DNA from: Fibrobacter sp.
GTDB taxonomy: Bacteria > Fibrobacterota > Fibrobacteria > Fibrobacterales > Fibrobacteraceae
Length of the DNA: 64,000 nucleotides
Assembly (NCBI GenBank): GCA_024398955.1
Contig: JAKSIG010000009.1
Span: 1 to 64,000 of the forward strand
Direction of reading: 5' to 3'
Positions 27,960-37,146 of the stretch are shown piece by piece (the first letter of the stretch is position 1; each line of letters starts with the position of its first letter). Made by a program: the position numbers and the translations under genes. Under the pieces are notes generated by a model. The model was given only the letters and a program-made list of their open reading frames with translations, did not search any database and was not told the origin of the DNA.

Positions 27960-29817
27960 CGAGAACGAATTTGTACAGACGGTGCGGTTCCAGGTTGACG
28001 ATGGAGACCTCAGCGCCGCCCTTGGACGCTTTCAGGACTCCATGGGAAAGACTGGAGACGACGCGACAAGACTTTCAAAGGAAACGTCGAACGTCGGCAA
28101 GGAAGCTGAAAGAGCCGCCAAGGAAACTCACAAGATCGCGGACGCTACTAGGGACGCCCAGAAGGAAACACATAAGCTGGAAGGTTCTTTCTCCAAGCTC
28201 AAGGGCGTTATCGCAGGCGCTGTCGCTGCCTATGCCGGATTCCAGGGCATTTCCAAGCTCATCGGCTTTGGAAAGGAAAGTGTAGAGGCTTTCAAGCTGC
28301 AGGATCAAGCGGAACGTAGCCTGAAGTTCCAGATGCAAAGGAACGGCAATGCCGACCGTTTTGGCGAATTGCAAAAATTTGCATCAAGAATCCAGGAAAA
28401 TAGCATGTATGGCGATGAAGGCCTGCTTTCCGCAGCCTCAACCTGGACGAACCGCATCAAGGGCGTAGATAATTCCAAGAGAATGATGCAGATGGTCGCG
28501 GACTATGCCGCCCGCTCCACCAACGGTGGCGAAGCAAACGCAGATCAACTCAAAAGCTATGCACAGACCCTACTTGGCGCAATCACTACCGGACGTACAA
28601 TGACGCTGGAACAACAGGGCTTTGATACCAGTGCCATCAAACAACTGCAGAAAATCAAGCAGGATGGCGGTATCGTCACCGAAGATATGCAAGTTGCTGC
28701 GCTGGAAAAGACTCTTGAAAGCATAAGGGGATTCGCCAAGGAAATGGCGAATACGGACGCAGGAAAGATAGCCCAGCTCCAGAACGAAATCGGAGATGTC
28801 AAGGAAGAAGTCGGTAGGGAACTTCTGCCTGTATTTGCAGATTTAGCTCGCGAAATCAAGGTAAATATGCCCTCGATAAGGAAACTGTTCCACAGCTTCG
28901 GAAATGTACTCAAGTCCCTCATCGGCACTCTCAGCCAGAATGTAGGTGCAATCGCCTCGTTCGCAAACGGTGTTTCCACCCTGCTGAACATCTTCGCGCA
29001 GGCACCCGTCTCCACAATGGCCTTTGTAGGAGCCATGAAATTCGTCATTCCCATGATGGATTCAGCCCAGAAGGGTTCTATCGCGTTCGGAAAGTCCCTC
29101 AACGGACTAGGAATGAGCTGGCAAGGATTCCTCAAGGCAGGACTGTTTACCGCAACCGCCTGGGGACTGCAGAAGATTTGGGAGGCAGGCAACCTTCTTG
29201 TGGACCTCGCCAACGAAAAACTGCGTGAGGCGCGAAGGGAGGAGGCCGCTGGCGAAATAGAACGTGCAACAAAGGAAAGAGGAAGCTGGCAGCGATCCAT
29301 GAAGGACTATGAAAAGCTCATGACTCCGGAAGAAAAGGAACTCATGAAGAAGATGCCAAGCATCCCCTGGAATCCAGGCTGGGACAAGGCTGCTGGAGCA
29401 GGATTTGACATGAGAAGCCTCCCCAATGGGGCGACAGAGAACCTTATCAACTGGGCAAGGGCCAAGGGCGCCTACGACTATTACCAGGGACTTATCGGAC
29501 AGGGACAGGCCAAGATGAACAGGAACCATTCCCTGCCCTGGAAGAACTCCAGCGGGAACGGCCCCGATGTGGACTTCAAGCCCGTGGATTTCACCTACAC
29601 CCCCGTCGATCTGGATGCGGAAATGCAGAAGGCCATGCAGTCTGTCGCAAAGACAGCCAAGGGCAGCACCAACATCACCAATATCGACTACACGAACAAC
29701 ATCAAGACGGACAGCGACATGATGGCAAGACTCATCAAGGATAACCTCAGGACGCTTCTCCAGTCCCAGCTCACCTTCGTGAACCGTTCCGAGGCGGTCA
29801 AGGCGCTTGCACTATGA
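27952..29817 (+). CDS. Tape measure protein
   Basis: A 621-residue protein, largest of the tail operon. Residues 20-75 form a charged coiled coil (GNVGKE, AAKETHKIADATRDAQKETH region), residues about 80-105 are a hydrophobic Gly/Ala-rich segment (GVIAGAVAAYAGFQGI), and another hydrophobic stretch lies near 330-360. Residues 105-300 resemble the conserved N-terminal part of tape measure proteins (GFGKESVEAFKLQDQAE). By family rule of about 1.5 angstrom per residue, the tail would be near 90 nm. It follows the chaperones and precedes the hub genes. Confidence 0.85.
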   Translation: MADENEFVQTVRFQVDDGDLSAALGRFQDSMGKTGDDATRLSKETSNVGKEAERAAKETHKIADATRDAQKETHKLEGSFSKLKGVIAGAVAAYAGFQGISKLIGFGKESVEAFKLQDQAERSLKFQMQRNGNADRFGELQKFASRIQENSMYGDEGLLSAASTWTNRIKGVDNSKRMMQMVADYAARSTNGGEANADQLKSYAQTLLGAITTGRTMTLEQQGFDTSAIKQLQKIKQDGGIVTEDMQVAALEKTLESIRGFAKEMANTDAGKIAQLQNEIGDVKEEVGRELLPVFADLAREIKVNMPSIRKLFHSFGNVLKSLIGTLSQNVGAIASFANGVSTLLNIFAQAPVSTMAFVGAMKFVIPMMDSAQKGSIAFGKSLNGLGMSWQGFLKAGLFTATAWGLQKIWEAGNLLVDLANEKLREARREEAAGEIERATKERGSWQRSMKDYEKLMTPEEKELMKKMPSIPWNPGWDKAAGAGFDMRSLPNGATENLINWARAKGAYDYYQGLIGQGQAKMNRNHSLPWKNSSGNGPDVDFKPVDFTYTPVDLDAEMQKAMQSVAKTAKGSTNITNIDYTNNIKTDSDMMARLIKDNLRTLLQSQLTFVNRSEAVKALAL

Positions 29818-30533
29818 TTGGCTTTGTCAGCACAGCCCTCAATATCTATTCCAGATATAAGAACCCGCCCCATGTCATAGCCGCATCCCTGTTCATGAGG
29901 AACGAGAACTTCGGACTTGAGAACCTTCCCTTCGACCTGCTTGTGGACGAAAGCCATGAGCTGGAATTTGACATTACCGACCATGCCGTTGAAAACGGTG
30001 CCACAATCAGCGATCACGTCCAGCAGAAACTGCGAAGTGTCAAGATTACTGGTATGTTCACAAACCACACCATCAACGGTGAGGGCGGTTTCGTCAACGA
30101 GGACGGTACACGAAACAACAGAAGCTGGAAGGACAAGGTTGAAATTGAGGAAGCGGAGACAGTCACTAATACAGCCCTTAAACGCTGGGAACAGCTTTGC
30201 AGCATCGCCAAAGCACGTCAGAAAGTAAGAATCATCACCTCCCTAGAAGTCTATGAGGAAATGGTGATTGAGACACTGCATGCAGCTCGCGGAGCCGAGG
30301 ACGGTGAAGCAGTCAAGTTCGAAATGAACCTGCGGGAAATCAGGACTGCTTCCTTCTCTAGTGAAAATCTCAGCGGAGAATGGAATCCTCCGGAACCAGC
30401 CTCTCAAAACAGTGCAGAAACGCAGGCTATGAGCAGAAAATCAAATGCGGGAAACGTCAGCGGTGACGCAAGCGAAAGCGCAGACGAAGCTGCAGCAAAA
30501 ATGAACGAATCTCTCGGAAGGGACTACGCATGA
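29814..30533 (+). CDS. Baseplate hub protein (Dit-like N-terminus)
   Basis: A 239-residue protein overlapping the tape measure stop by 4 bases. It has a beta-rich body beginning LPFDLLVDESHELEFDITDHAVENG and ISDHVQQKLRSVKITGMF, the pattern of Dit-like N-terminal domains of phages that lack a LysM version, then KVRIITSLEVYEEMVIETL and a low-complexity Ser/Ala/Glu tail (200-239). Family members connect the tail tube to the baseplate. Confidence 0.65.
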   Translation: MIGFVSTALNIYSRYKNPPHVIAASLFMRNENFGLENLPFDLLVDESHELEFDITDHAVENGATISDHVQQKLRSVKITGMFTNHTINGEGGFVNEDGTRNNRSWKDKVEIEEAETVTNTALKRWEQLCSIAKARQKVRIITSLEVYEEMVIETLHAARGAEDGEAVKFEMNLREIRTASFSSENLSGEWNPPEPASQNSAETQAMSRKSNAGNVSGDASESADEAAAKMNESLGRDYA

Positions 30534-30874
30534 TAAAGATACCCATAGAGACTGGCGGGGGGTCCTACATGGTGGAACGTGTCAATATCGAAGGAGTCAT
30601 GCTCTCAATCCGGCTTCTTTGGAACTGGAGGGATGGAAACTGGTTTGCAGACTTTGAAACGGTCAACGGAAAACGTTGCGGAATCAGACTTGTCCCAAAT
30701 TCTCGCCTGTTAAAAAGTAGAAATGAGGTGCTTGAAAATGGCGATCTTGCCATATTTAAGCGAGAAAAGACTTGCAAGGAACTATTAAATCACGACAATC
30801 TAGGAAAAGCCTACGTTCTCCATTATCTAACAAAGGCTGATGTTGCCGTCTTCGAAAAGGCGGGTATGCTCTAA
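30530..30874 (+). CDS. Baseplate plug protein (Pam3 gp18-like)
   Basis: A 114-residue protein overlapping the hub gene by 4 bases. The sequence MLSIRLLWNWRDGNWFADFE and KRCGIRLVPNSRLL matches the short beta-barrel described as the plug in cyanophage Pam3 baseplates and present in many small myoviruses. It is located, as in those phages, between hub and spike genes. Confidence 0.6.
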   Translation: MIKIPIETGGGSYMVERVNIEGVMLSIRLLWNWRDGNWFADFETVNGKRCGIRLVPNSRLLKSRNEVLENGDLAIFKREKTCKELLNHDNLGKAYVLHYLTKADVAVFEKAGML

Positions 30875-31872
30875 TGGCCTTCGGCAGAATCGTTCGACTA
30901 TTCATAGGAAAGTTCGCTGTTGGCAACATCACTAGCGAGGACTGCAAGGATCTTTCCCAGTTCGATATTGACTTTGAAGTTATCCGTTCCATCGAATGGT
31001 ACGATAACGAAGCGACCATTACCGTCTATAACCCAAGCCCGGACACTATAAACTTCGTCATGAGTGAAGGAAACAGCGTACTTTTACAGGCTGGGCATCA
31101 AGACGAGACTGTAGGAAACATATTTGTAGGCCAGATCGGAATGGCTGTCCCCAGGCGCGTGGGAAAGGACGTTGAGCTTATCCTCACCTGCGTTTCTGCG
31201 CGTGGAACGTTCTACCAGCTTGCACGTCTGAATTGTGCGTTCCTCTTTAAGGAGGATATGACGGTAAAAAAATGTCTACAGGAACTTTGCGATTATGCCG
31301 GAATCGCACTCCGAGCCGGAAGCCAGACAAAGCTATCGGAACCCATCGGTATCGAATATGGCGTTTCCGCGACCTTCCGGCAGGCTGTCATAAGTTTCCG
31401 CGATAACATCCTTATTCCAAAGTTCAGAATGCACCTATATTTCGACAATAACGAAATGATTGTCATTAGTGAAGATGAAAAGACAATGGAAACGGAACAG
31501 ATCAGGCTGGATTTTCAAAGCGGTTTACTCCATGCAGAAGAAATCAGAGACGAAAGCATCAACAAGGTAAACTTTGGCGATGACCCCACCTTCTTCCTTT
31601 TCTCACAGAATGAAAGCGACGAACAGTCGGCTGAAAATAAGCCCAGCAAAGAAATCGACCGAACAAGGAAAGTACGCTTTACTGCGCTTATTTCGCCAAA
31701 GTTCGCTCCCAACATATATGTAAAGCTGGATTCCAGCTGCGGAGACTCCTACGACAGCGTAGAATCGCTCTGTGTCAAGGGAAACTTTATCGTGACTGAA
31801 TGTTGCTTCCGCGGTTCAAACCATGGCGGCGATTTTACCGTTGAATGTGAAGCAAGTGAGGTAAGCTGGTAA
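30874..31872 (+). CDS. Baseplate hub protein (gp27/gpD-like)
   Basis: A 332-residue beta-rich protein, start overlapping the preceding stop by one base. It contains FDIDFEVIRSIEWYDNEATITVYN, GNIFVGQIGMAVPR and MTVKKCLQELCDYAGIALRAG, typical of hub proteins of the gp27/gpD type whose domain helices bind the spike. The following gene is the spike and begins at its stop codon. Assignment rests on this pattern and position. Confidence 0.6.
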   Translation: MAFGRIVRLFIGKFAVGNITSEDCKDLSQFDIDFEVIRSIEWYDNEATITVYNPSPDTINFVMSEGNSVLLQAGHQDETVGNIFVGQIGMAVPRRVGKDVELILTCVSARGTFYQLARLNCAFLFKEDMTVKKCLQELCDYAGIALRAGSQTKLSEPIGIEYGVSATFRQAVISFRDNILIPKFRMHLYFDNNEMIVISEDEKTMETEQIRLDFQSGLLHAEEIRDESINKVNFGDDPTFFLFSQNESDEQSAENKPSKEIDRTRKVRFTALISPKFAPNIYVKLDSSCGDSYDSVESLCVKGNFIVTECCFRGSNHGGDFTVECEASEVSW

Positions 31873-32576
31873 TGGCTAACAGCATCGCAAAAATTCTGGA
31901 CCGTTTCTTTGACAATAAGATGGAGGACTTTGAAACAGCCTTCCCCGCTGTCATTGATGCCGTAAACGATGATGGAACAGTCAATGTTCGACCCAGCGTG
32001 AGAAACTGTCTGCGCAATATGCAAATGGAACCTTTGAAGGATGGCAAGCTGATGGCTATCCGTAATGTGCCAGTCCTATGGATCGGCTCAAAGACAGTTC
32101 ATGTGGAATATGAGCTGGATGCAGGCGATACCGTTCTTTGCATAAGCAGCAGTCGCGATATACGAAACTGGAAGAAGGAAACCTGGGGCGAAGATGCTGC
32201 GCTCCCCATGAGTTTTTCCGGGAATGACCTTCTGAATCTTCTTGCGATTCCCATGAGGCGTATAAATGAGGACGCCTCCACCACTATATCGGTGGATCGT
32301 GAGGGAAATGTCAAAATAAATGCGAAAAAAGTCGAACTTTCTGCGGAAAACGTGGAAATCACAGGAGCTTTAAGCGTAGATGGCGATATTGAAACCACAG
32401 GGGAAATCAGTTCCGATGGAAACATCAGCAGCAAGGGCGATGTAGAAGCAACAGGAAACGTAAAAGGCGCGGATTTCTCCACGCCTACGCTGTCATTTAT
32501 GGGTCATACCCACGCCACAGCTGCAACTGGTGCGCCTGCTCCTCCTATGGCATATTCGCCGCCGAAAGCATTATGA
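31872..32576 (+). CDS. Membrane-piercing spike protein (Gp138-like)
   Basis: A 234-residue protein. Residues about 20-120 are a Gp138-type OB-fold domain (FPAVIDAVNDDGTVNVRP, VLWIGSKTVHVEYELDAGD TVL region). Residues about 135-205 are short beta-helix repeats (VDGDIETTGEISSDGNIS, then SKGDVEATGNVKG), and the end has GHTHATAATGAPAPPM: the HxH iron-binding tip motif followed by a flexible tail. It punctures the outer membrane during contraction. It is the last gene before the inserted minus-strand cargo gene. Confidence 0.8.
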   Translation: MANSIAKILDRFFDNKMEDFETAFPAVIDAVNDDGTVNVRPSVRNCLRNMQMEPLKDGKLMAIRNVPVLWIGSKTVHVEYELDAGDTVLCISSSRDIRNWKKETWGEDAALPMSFSGNDLLNLLAIPMRRINEDASTTISVDREGNVKINAKKVELSAENVEITGALSVDGDIETTGEISSDGNISSKGDVEATGNVKGADFSTPTLSFMGHTHATAATGAPAPPMAYSPPKAL

Positions 32577-32594
32577 ATTCAACGTTTGAAATTT

Positions 32595-33974
32595 TTAAGG
32601 TAAAAAATCATTTATCGATACATTTGCATTTCTTGTGAACTCTTCTAGATATTGCGTTATCACTCCTTTATTATACAAAGATAAGAATAACAGTATTGTG
32701 GGTTTCAAACGCAAAGTGTCGTCCATTCCATTCATATACAAATCAGAAGCAATATTCCTAACAGCTTGTTTTGATGTTCCGGAGGTTCCTAATCCAATTA
32801 GACCTTTCTTCTTCAAGTGTTCTCTAACACTTGATATTGAAAGACAATTTATTATCCTTGTCGGACTAAAGAATACCTGCCTATATTCTTCGTATTCTGG
32901 AAAAATATTTAAATACTTCTGCCAGTCAAAATTTAGCGCATCATTCAAAGATATAGTCCTTTTTTCTTTTCCTAGGTCAGCTTCTTTCCATTCATCTTTG
33001 TCAATTTTTTTTATTTCACCATTCTCGAGTCTTTTTTGGTCATATTCCAAAGGATTTTTTCTGCAAGAATAAACAACTTTATTATCAAACAAAGCAAATT
33101 GCTTTCCATTAACAAATTCATCCAACCATAATAATTCGTCATTTTCTCCTTCCAGAGAAATATTTTTTCCCTTTAACACCATCGTTTCATCAAAGGAATT
33201 AAGAAGATCGAACTTACGATAACGATCTTCTCCATTAGACGATAATCTAGATGCCTTGCTTAATCTTAATTCGAATGGATTATTCGTCCCGATTCCGATA
33301 TATATAGGAATCATTATTTTACCATCATATACAAACTTAATATGTAGTTTCTCTATATCATCAAGAAACATATAATAATCTTGTACATCATCAAACGAAC
33401 AGCCTTCTAAATTTTTTTGAATATTCTCTTTCGCCAAATCCTTCATTTCCTGACTATTTATTTCAGATGAATATTCAAATTCGTCAAATAAACTTTTCAT
33501 TTCAAAATTTCGAGTTGCATCTTTTAGTTTTCTTTTCTCAAAAATTTCAAAATCATAGCATTTGGCGTTCAAAGGAAATCTTTTACCATTAGAATTAAAG
33601 ACCTCTTTTATTTCCTTAGAATCAATTTCTTCTATTTTTGCAAGAAGAACTATTGGTTTTGTCACACAATCGGGATGATTAAATAAAAAAGCCCCGCAGG
33701 TTTTTGAATTTGCATAAACCTTTTTATTTCCATTTAAAATTGAATCGCTTTTTTTGAATATTGGGCCAAACGATTCAGTACTTCTTCCAAAAAGAAAGTC
33801 ACTATTTTCTTTTGCTGTTAGAACATCTAAATCTTTTCCATCGTAGTATAGGTAGCTATGAAGGCTACCAAGCAAATCCGATCCAAGTAATGCATGATAT
33901 TCATCAACATTTTTTTTAAAGATTTCAAGATCTTGCATTATTCTATCAAAAAAAGATTTATTAGATTCTTTCAT
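32595..33974 (-). CDS. AT-rich cargo (moron) gene, unknown 459-residue protein
   Basis: A minus-strand gene inside the rightward baseplate operon. The product is soluble, highly charged, with no membrane segment or signal. Visible segments: an N-terminal helix (ESNKSFFDRIMQDLEIFKKN), an aromatic middle (HIKFVYDGKIMIPIYIGIG) and a C-terminal helical part with a helix-turn-helix-like stretch (SVREHLKKKGLIGLGTSGTS). No family is recognised. GC content is strikingly lower than the genes on both sides, it has its own promoter and a terminator lies between it and the next phage gene, all features of a lysogenic-conversion or superinfection-exclusion cargo gene. A defence role is inference only. Confidence 0.75.
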   Translation of the reverse strand: MKESNKSFFDRIMQDLEIFKKNVDEYHALLGSDLLGSLHSYLYYDGKDLDVLTAKENSDFLFGRSTESFGPIFKKSDSILNGNKKVYANSKTCGAFLFNHPDCVTKPIVLLAKIEEIDSKEIKEVFNSNGKRFPLNAKCYDFEIFEKRKLKDATRNFEMKSLFDEFEYSSEINSQEMKDLAKENIQKNLEGCSFDDVQDYYMFLDDIEKLHIKFVYDGKIMIPIYIGIGTNNPFELRLSKASRLSSNGEDRYRKFDLLNSFDETMVLKGKNISLEGENDELLWLDEFVNGKQFALFDNKVVYSCRKNPLEYDQKRLENGEIKKIDKDEWKEADLGKEKRTISLNDALNFDWQKYLNIFPEYEEYRQVFFSPTRIINCLSISSVREHLKKKGLIGLGTSGTSKQAVRNIASDLYMNGMDDTLRLKPTILLFLSLYNKGVITQYLEEFTRNANVSINDFLP

Positions 33975-34000
33975 AAAGCCTCATTTTTTTTCAGGCAAAG

Positions 34001-34028
34001 ATAATAGTTTTCTATGCAGAAGATGTAA
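34001..34028 (-). promoter_or_regulatory. Promoter of the cargo gene
   Basis: Minus strand TTACAT (34023-34028) and TATTAT (34001-34006) separated by 16 bases, 27 bases before the cargo start; the -10 element is good, the -35 element weak. A GAGG ribosome site follows. Confidence 0.4.
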
Positions 34029-34055
34029 CTTTTTTGGTGTCTTTTGGCATAGTTT

Positions 34056-34081
34056 GGCGCTCCATTGAGGGGCGCCTTTTT
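34056..34081 (+). terminator. Rightward terminator ahead of gp25
   Basis: GGCGCTCC (34056-34063), loop, GGGGCGCC (34069-34076), then TTTTT. It would stop transcripts entering from the spike gene side, so the distal baseplate genes may need antitermination or another promoter. Confidence 0.65.
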
Positions 34082-34100
34082 CGTGCCTAATTTAGGGGGA

Positions 34101-34451
34101 ATGAATGAATTGGCCCTCAACAGTTCCCACGACATTTTCCTGCAGGGAGACCATATCTGCCGCATTTCGCGTATGCAGAAGCGCGTCCAGCAGGCGGTTC
34201 ACTGTCTTTTAAGGACGGAAGAAGGCGAAGCATTCACGAACCGAGAGCATGGCGTCCCCTGGCTTGAAAAGGTCGCGGGGCTTCCCATGAACCATCTTGA
34301 CGTCGCCCAGAAAATACTCCGCGAAAAGATCGAAAAGGTCGATGGCGTCAAGGAGGTGGTCTCCATAGAAATCAAGGCAGACGGAAGAAACATTTCCGGA
34401 AAGTTCAGCGTCCGAAGCAAAGACGATGAAAACATCATCGGAGCGTTTTAG
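34101..34451 (+). CDS. Baseplate wedge protein gp25-like
   Basis: A 116-residue protein. Start at the ATG 34101 just after AGGGGG; an in-frame TTG upstream lies inside the terminator. Sequence RVQQAVHCLLRTEEGEAFTN followed by HGVPWLEKVAG and LREKIEKVDGVKEVVSIEI matches the GPW/gp25 family of baseplate wedge proteins, which link the sheath to the baseplate. Next gene is baseplate J, the normal partner. Confidence 0.85.
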   Translation: MNELALNSSHDIFLQGDHICRISRMQKRVQQAVHCLLRTEEGEAFTNREHGVPWLEKVAGLPMNHLDVAQKILREKIEKVDGVKEVVSIEIKADGRNISGKFSVRSKDDENIIGAF

Positions 34452-34453
34452 AT

Positions 34454-35434
34454 ATGGCAATAGGCGCAGTCGCAATCGACAGCAATTCCGGAATTTCCAT
34501 CAAGAGCTTTCGTGAAATACGCCAGGCCATAGCCAAGGCGTTCATGGAAGTCTTTGGGGCAGGCATCAATCTTGACCCCAGCGCCCCCGACGGGATGCTG
34601 GTGGACCTTCTCGCCTATATGTACACGGAACTTGCCCAGGCGATCCAGACTGTAGGTGCAAACATCGACGTTTCCACGGCAACAGGCGCGTTCCTGGATA
34701 TGCTCGCCTCCATTGCTGGACTTACGCGAAACGAGGGCGAAAGCGACGAATCGCTGCGTGAAAGAATTGAACAGGCTACCTTTGAGGGCTTGGCTACTCC
34801 AAACGGGATGCTGACCTACCTTCGCGAAAACATCACCGCCAGCGTCTCCCTCAAGGAAAACTGCGAGGACGTGGAAACCGAAGGTATTCCTCCCCACCAT
34901 TTCGCCATCTATGTCCCTTCCAGCTTTTCAACCGACATGATTGACCAGACGGATAAGGACTGGATTTCCATTCTTGAGGATGCCACGCGCGAAAACAGCG
35001 TGGAAAGCTATATAGCCCAGAAGATTTGGAACTGCAAGCCTGCGGGAATCAAGGGAACAGGAGACAGCTTCGGCATTGCCAGGGATGCGGCAGGTTTCCT
35101 TCACAAGGTCTGTTTCCAGTTCATCAAGGGCATCGCCTACAAGGTCAAGGTATCCATCACGCAATATGATGAGGAAGCCCTACCCACAGACTATGCTGAA
35201 AAAATCCAGCAGCTCATTTCAGACTGGGCTTCAAATGAATTTACCAGCGGAAAGGATATCATCCCGCAGAGAATGTGCGTCCCGATCTACAGCGGAATCA
35301 CAGGCGTGGATGCAATCACGGTCCAGGTCGCCCAAGTCTATTCCGAGAACTGGTCCAGCAGCAGAATCCCCGTCAGCGACGACACGACGGTCACAATCGC
35401 TGCAGAGGACGTTTCCGTAACGCTGGAGGGATAA
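34454..35434 (+). CDS. Baseplate J-like protein
   Basis: A 326-residue wedge protein. It has the canonical J-family N-terminus (FREIRQAIAKAFMEVFG, LDPSAPDGMLVDLLAYMYTE, ATGAFLDMLASIAGLTRNEG ESDE region, LRERIEQATFEGLATPNGM) and a long beta-rich C-terminus. J proteins form the wedge arms carrying the tail fibres. Spacing of three bases from gp25 and a one-base overlap with the next gene show one operon. Confidence 0.9.
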   Translation: MAIGAVAIDSNSGISIKSFREIRQAIAKAFMEVFGAGINLDPSAPDGMLVDLLAYMYTELAQAIQTVGANIDVSTATGAFLDMLASIAGLTRNEGESDESLRERIEQATFEGLATPNGMLTYLRENITASVSLKENCEDVETEGIPPHHFAIYVPSSFSTDMIDQTDKDWISILEDATRENSVESYIAQKIWNCKPAGIKGTGDSFGIARDAAGFLHKVCFQFIKGIAYKVKVSITQYDEEALPTDYAEKIQQLISDWASNEFTSGKDIIPQRMCVPIYSGITGVDAITVQVAQVYSENWSSSRIPVSDDTTVTIAAEDVSVTLEG

Positions 35435-36054
35435 TGGCTCTCCAACATATAGACAATCTCTGGAAAAAGCTGCAAAGCCTTGTAATCACCCAGTACAAGG
35501 AATCCACCAACCTTCTCTCCTTAATAGAGAAGGTGACCGACTGTTTTCAGGACATTGAGGACAGTTCCTACAGACTTGCGAACTTCGCGAATATCGAAGA
35601 AGCGGACGGGAACTGGCTTGATATTATCGGAAAACTGCGAAACCTGCCGCGCGATGATGGCGAAAGTGACAAAAGCTACCGCGACAGGCTGAAAATCCTT
35701 TTCAAGCAGAGTACCGCGGGAACGCCCCAGAACATCATCCAGAATGCGGCGGACCTATCAAAGGACAGAAACCCGCAATACCTTGACGAGGTTGATGGCG
35801 TCTTTTTCGTCTATACACCCAAGGGAAAACAGTTAAGTCGCAAGACTGTCGCCTCGTTGGCGCCTGCAGGCGTCCTTGGCTTACCCGGAGCTTCTTTCAG
35901 ACTGACTTCCGGAAAGGCGCTCGCAACGGTGGAACAGCCACACAAGCTCATTCTCGCTGTCGCACAGGACAAGAACATCATCGACAACGGATACCTCTCA
36001 AGCGAACAGGGATTGCCCCTGCTAACGGAAGATGGCAGGCACATCATCCTATAG
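35434..36054 (+). CDS. Distal baseplate protein (DUF2612-like)
   Basis: A 206-residue protein starting at ATG 35434, which overlaps the J stop codon (TAATG). The N-terminal helices (NLWKKLQSLVITQYKESTNLL), then GNWLDIIGKLRNLPRDDGES DKSYRDRLK region and AGTPQNIIQNAADLS, match DUF2612-type proteins that occupy the tail protein I position after J in many small myoviruses. Reading further upstream in this frame overlaps J completely and is discarded. Confidence 0.7.
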   Translation: MALQHIDNLWKKLQSLVITQYKESTNLLSLIEKVTDCFQDIEDSSYRLANFANIEEADGNWLDIIGKLRNLPRDDGESDKSYRDRLKILFKQSTAGTPQNIIQNAADLSKDRNPQYLDEVDGVFFVYTPKGKQLSRKTVASLAPAGVLGLPGASFRLTSGKALATVEQPHKLILAVAQDKNIIDNGYLSSEQGLPLLTEDGRHIIL

Positions 36055-36063
36055 GAACAGAAA

Positions 36064-37131
36064 ATGACGGAAGAAAATGTCAAGATTTTAGAGCTGGAAG
36101 AAAGCACCCTCGCGGAGATCAAGGCGCAGGGCTACGTTCCCGTAAGCATTGACGGAAAGACTTTCAAGGTTCCGGTCGCACAGTTCGCCTCGCTGGCGAC
36201 TTATTCCTCCAGCACCTACGCCCCCACCGTCCATGGGGACGTAAGCGTGAATACTGTCCGAACACCGACCGTTATCCAGCTGAATGTCGGCGGAGTTGTC
36301 GCTGGCTACCTAGTACCCAAAATTGACGTTCCCGGAATCCAGGACATGAAGGTTCTCAAGATTGGCGGACCAAACGGTATCCATTGGGAAGATGATGTTT
36401 CTACTTCCGGCGACCACAAGGTTTCCATCGACGAAGATTCTGTCGCTGGCTTCCTGAAAGACATTCTCGTTTCTGACGCGGACGAAATCACGCTTACGCC
36501 CATGAACGGCACTTTACGCATCGGACTGAACTTGACGGGAGAAAGTGACCCGAAGCTCACCACAATGCCGGAAAGCGAGATTGACAGCAACACAAACAAC
36601 TATGGCGCCTACGGGCTTCAAGATGGCTTCGAGGAACTTGAATGGGGCGATAACGAGTTCCGTTCCTACAGCTATTGCAACGCTAAAATTTACCAGTGCA
36701 TGAGAATTTCGGACGCCCAGGGGTCAATCACCAAATGCACCATCGCTCTTGCTGGAAGCGTCCTTGACTGGGCCTGCCTCTGCATCGGGGTCTTTGACAC
36801 AAGGGGTAATCTGCTGGGCCATACAGGTCTGCGCCACGTCGGCAAGGATTTTACCAGCGGGACGCAGCTCTGTTCTTTTGACATGAGAGAAACATCGCAG
36901 GGAACGCTCAAGATCAAGCGAAACACCCGCTACATAGTCCAGGTCTGGTCTGTCGGCGTACAGCTCGCGGCAAAGGATCGCGAGAACGCGAACTACCTCT
37001 ACGATTTTGACCTCCGTCAGAACCTGGAATCAACCCTCGGCAACAGCGTTGACTTCATGGACCCCATCAACGGTTCTTTCAACACTGCCGCAAAGATTCC
37101 ATTCATTTCCTTCGGCGCTTCCGACGTGTAG
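36064..37131 (+). CDS. Tail fibre or receptor-binding protein candidate
   Basis: A 355-residue protein. Residues 1-75 read as an attachment region (LDLE-type acidic helix, then SIDGKTFKVPVAQFASL); residues 80-200 have spaced Gly/Asp beta repeats (IDVPGIQDMKVLKIGG, DEDSVAGFLKDIL); from about 215 there is a jelly-roll-like domain with several Cys and aromatic residues (IYQCMRISDAQ, VLDWACLCIGVFDTRGNLLG). No family match from memory. Position after the J/I genes and before another fibre-like gene supports a host-binding role. No chaperone gene is seen. Confidence 0.55.
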   Translation: MTEENVKILELEESTLAEIKAQGYVPVSIDGKTFKVPVAQFASLATYSSSTYAPTVHGDVSVNTVRTPTVIQLNVGGVVAGYLVPKIDVPGIQDMKVLKIGGPNGIHWEDDVSTSGDHKVSIDEDSVAGFLKDILVSDADEITLTPMNGTLRIGLNLTGESDPKLTTMPESEIDSNTNNYGAYGLQDGFEELEWGDNEFRSYSYCNAKIYQCMRISDAQGSITKCTIALAGSVLDWACLCIGVFDTRGNLLGHTGLRHVGKDFTSGTQLCSFDMRETSQGTLKIKRNTRYIVQVWSVGVQLAAKDRENANYLYDFDLRQNLESTLGNSVDFMDPINGSFNTAAKIPFISFGASDV

Positions 37132-37146
37132 CAAGGAGACTTCATA

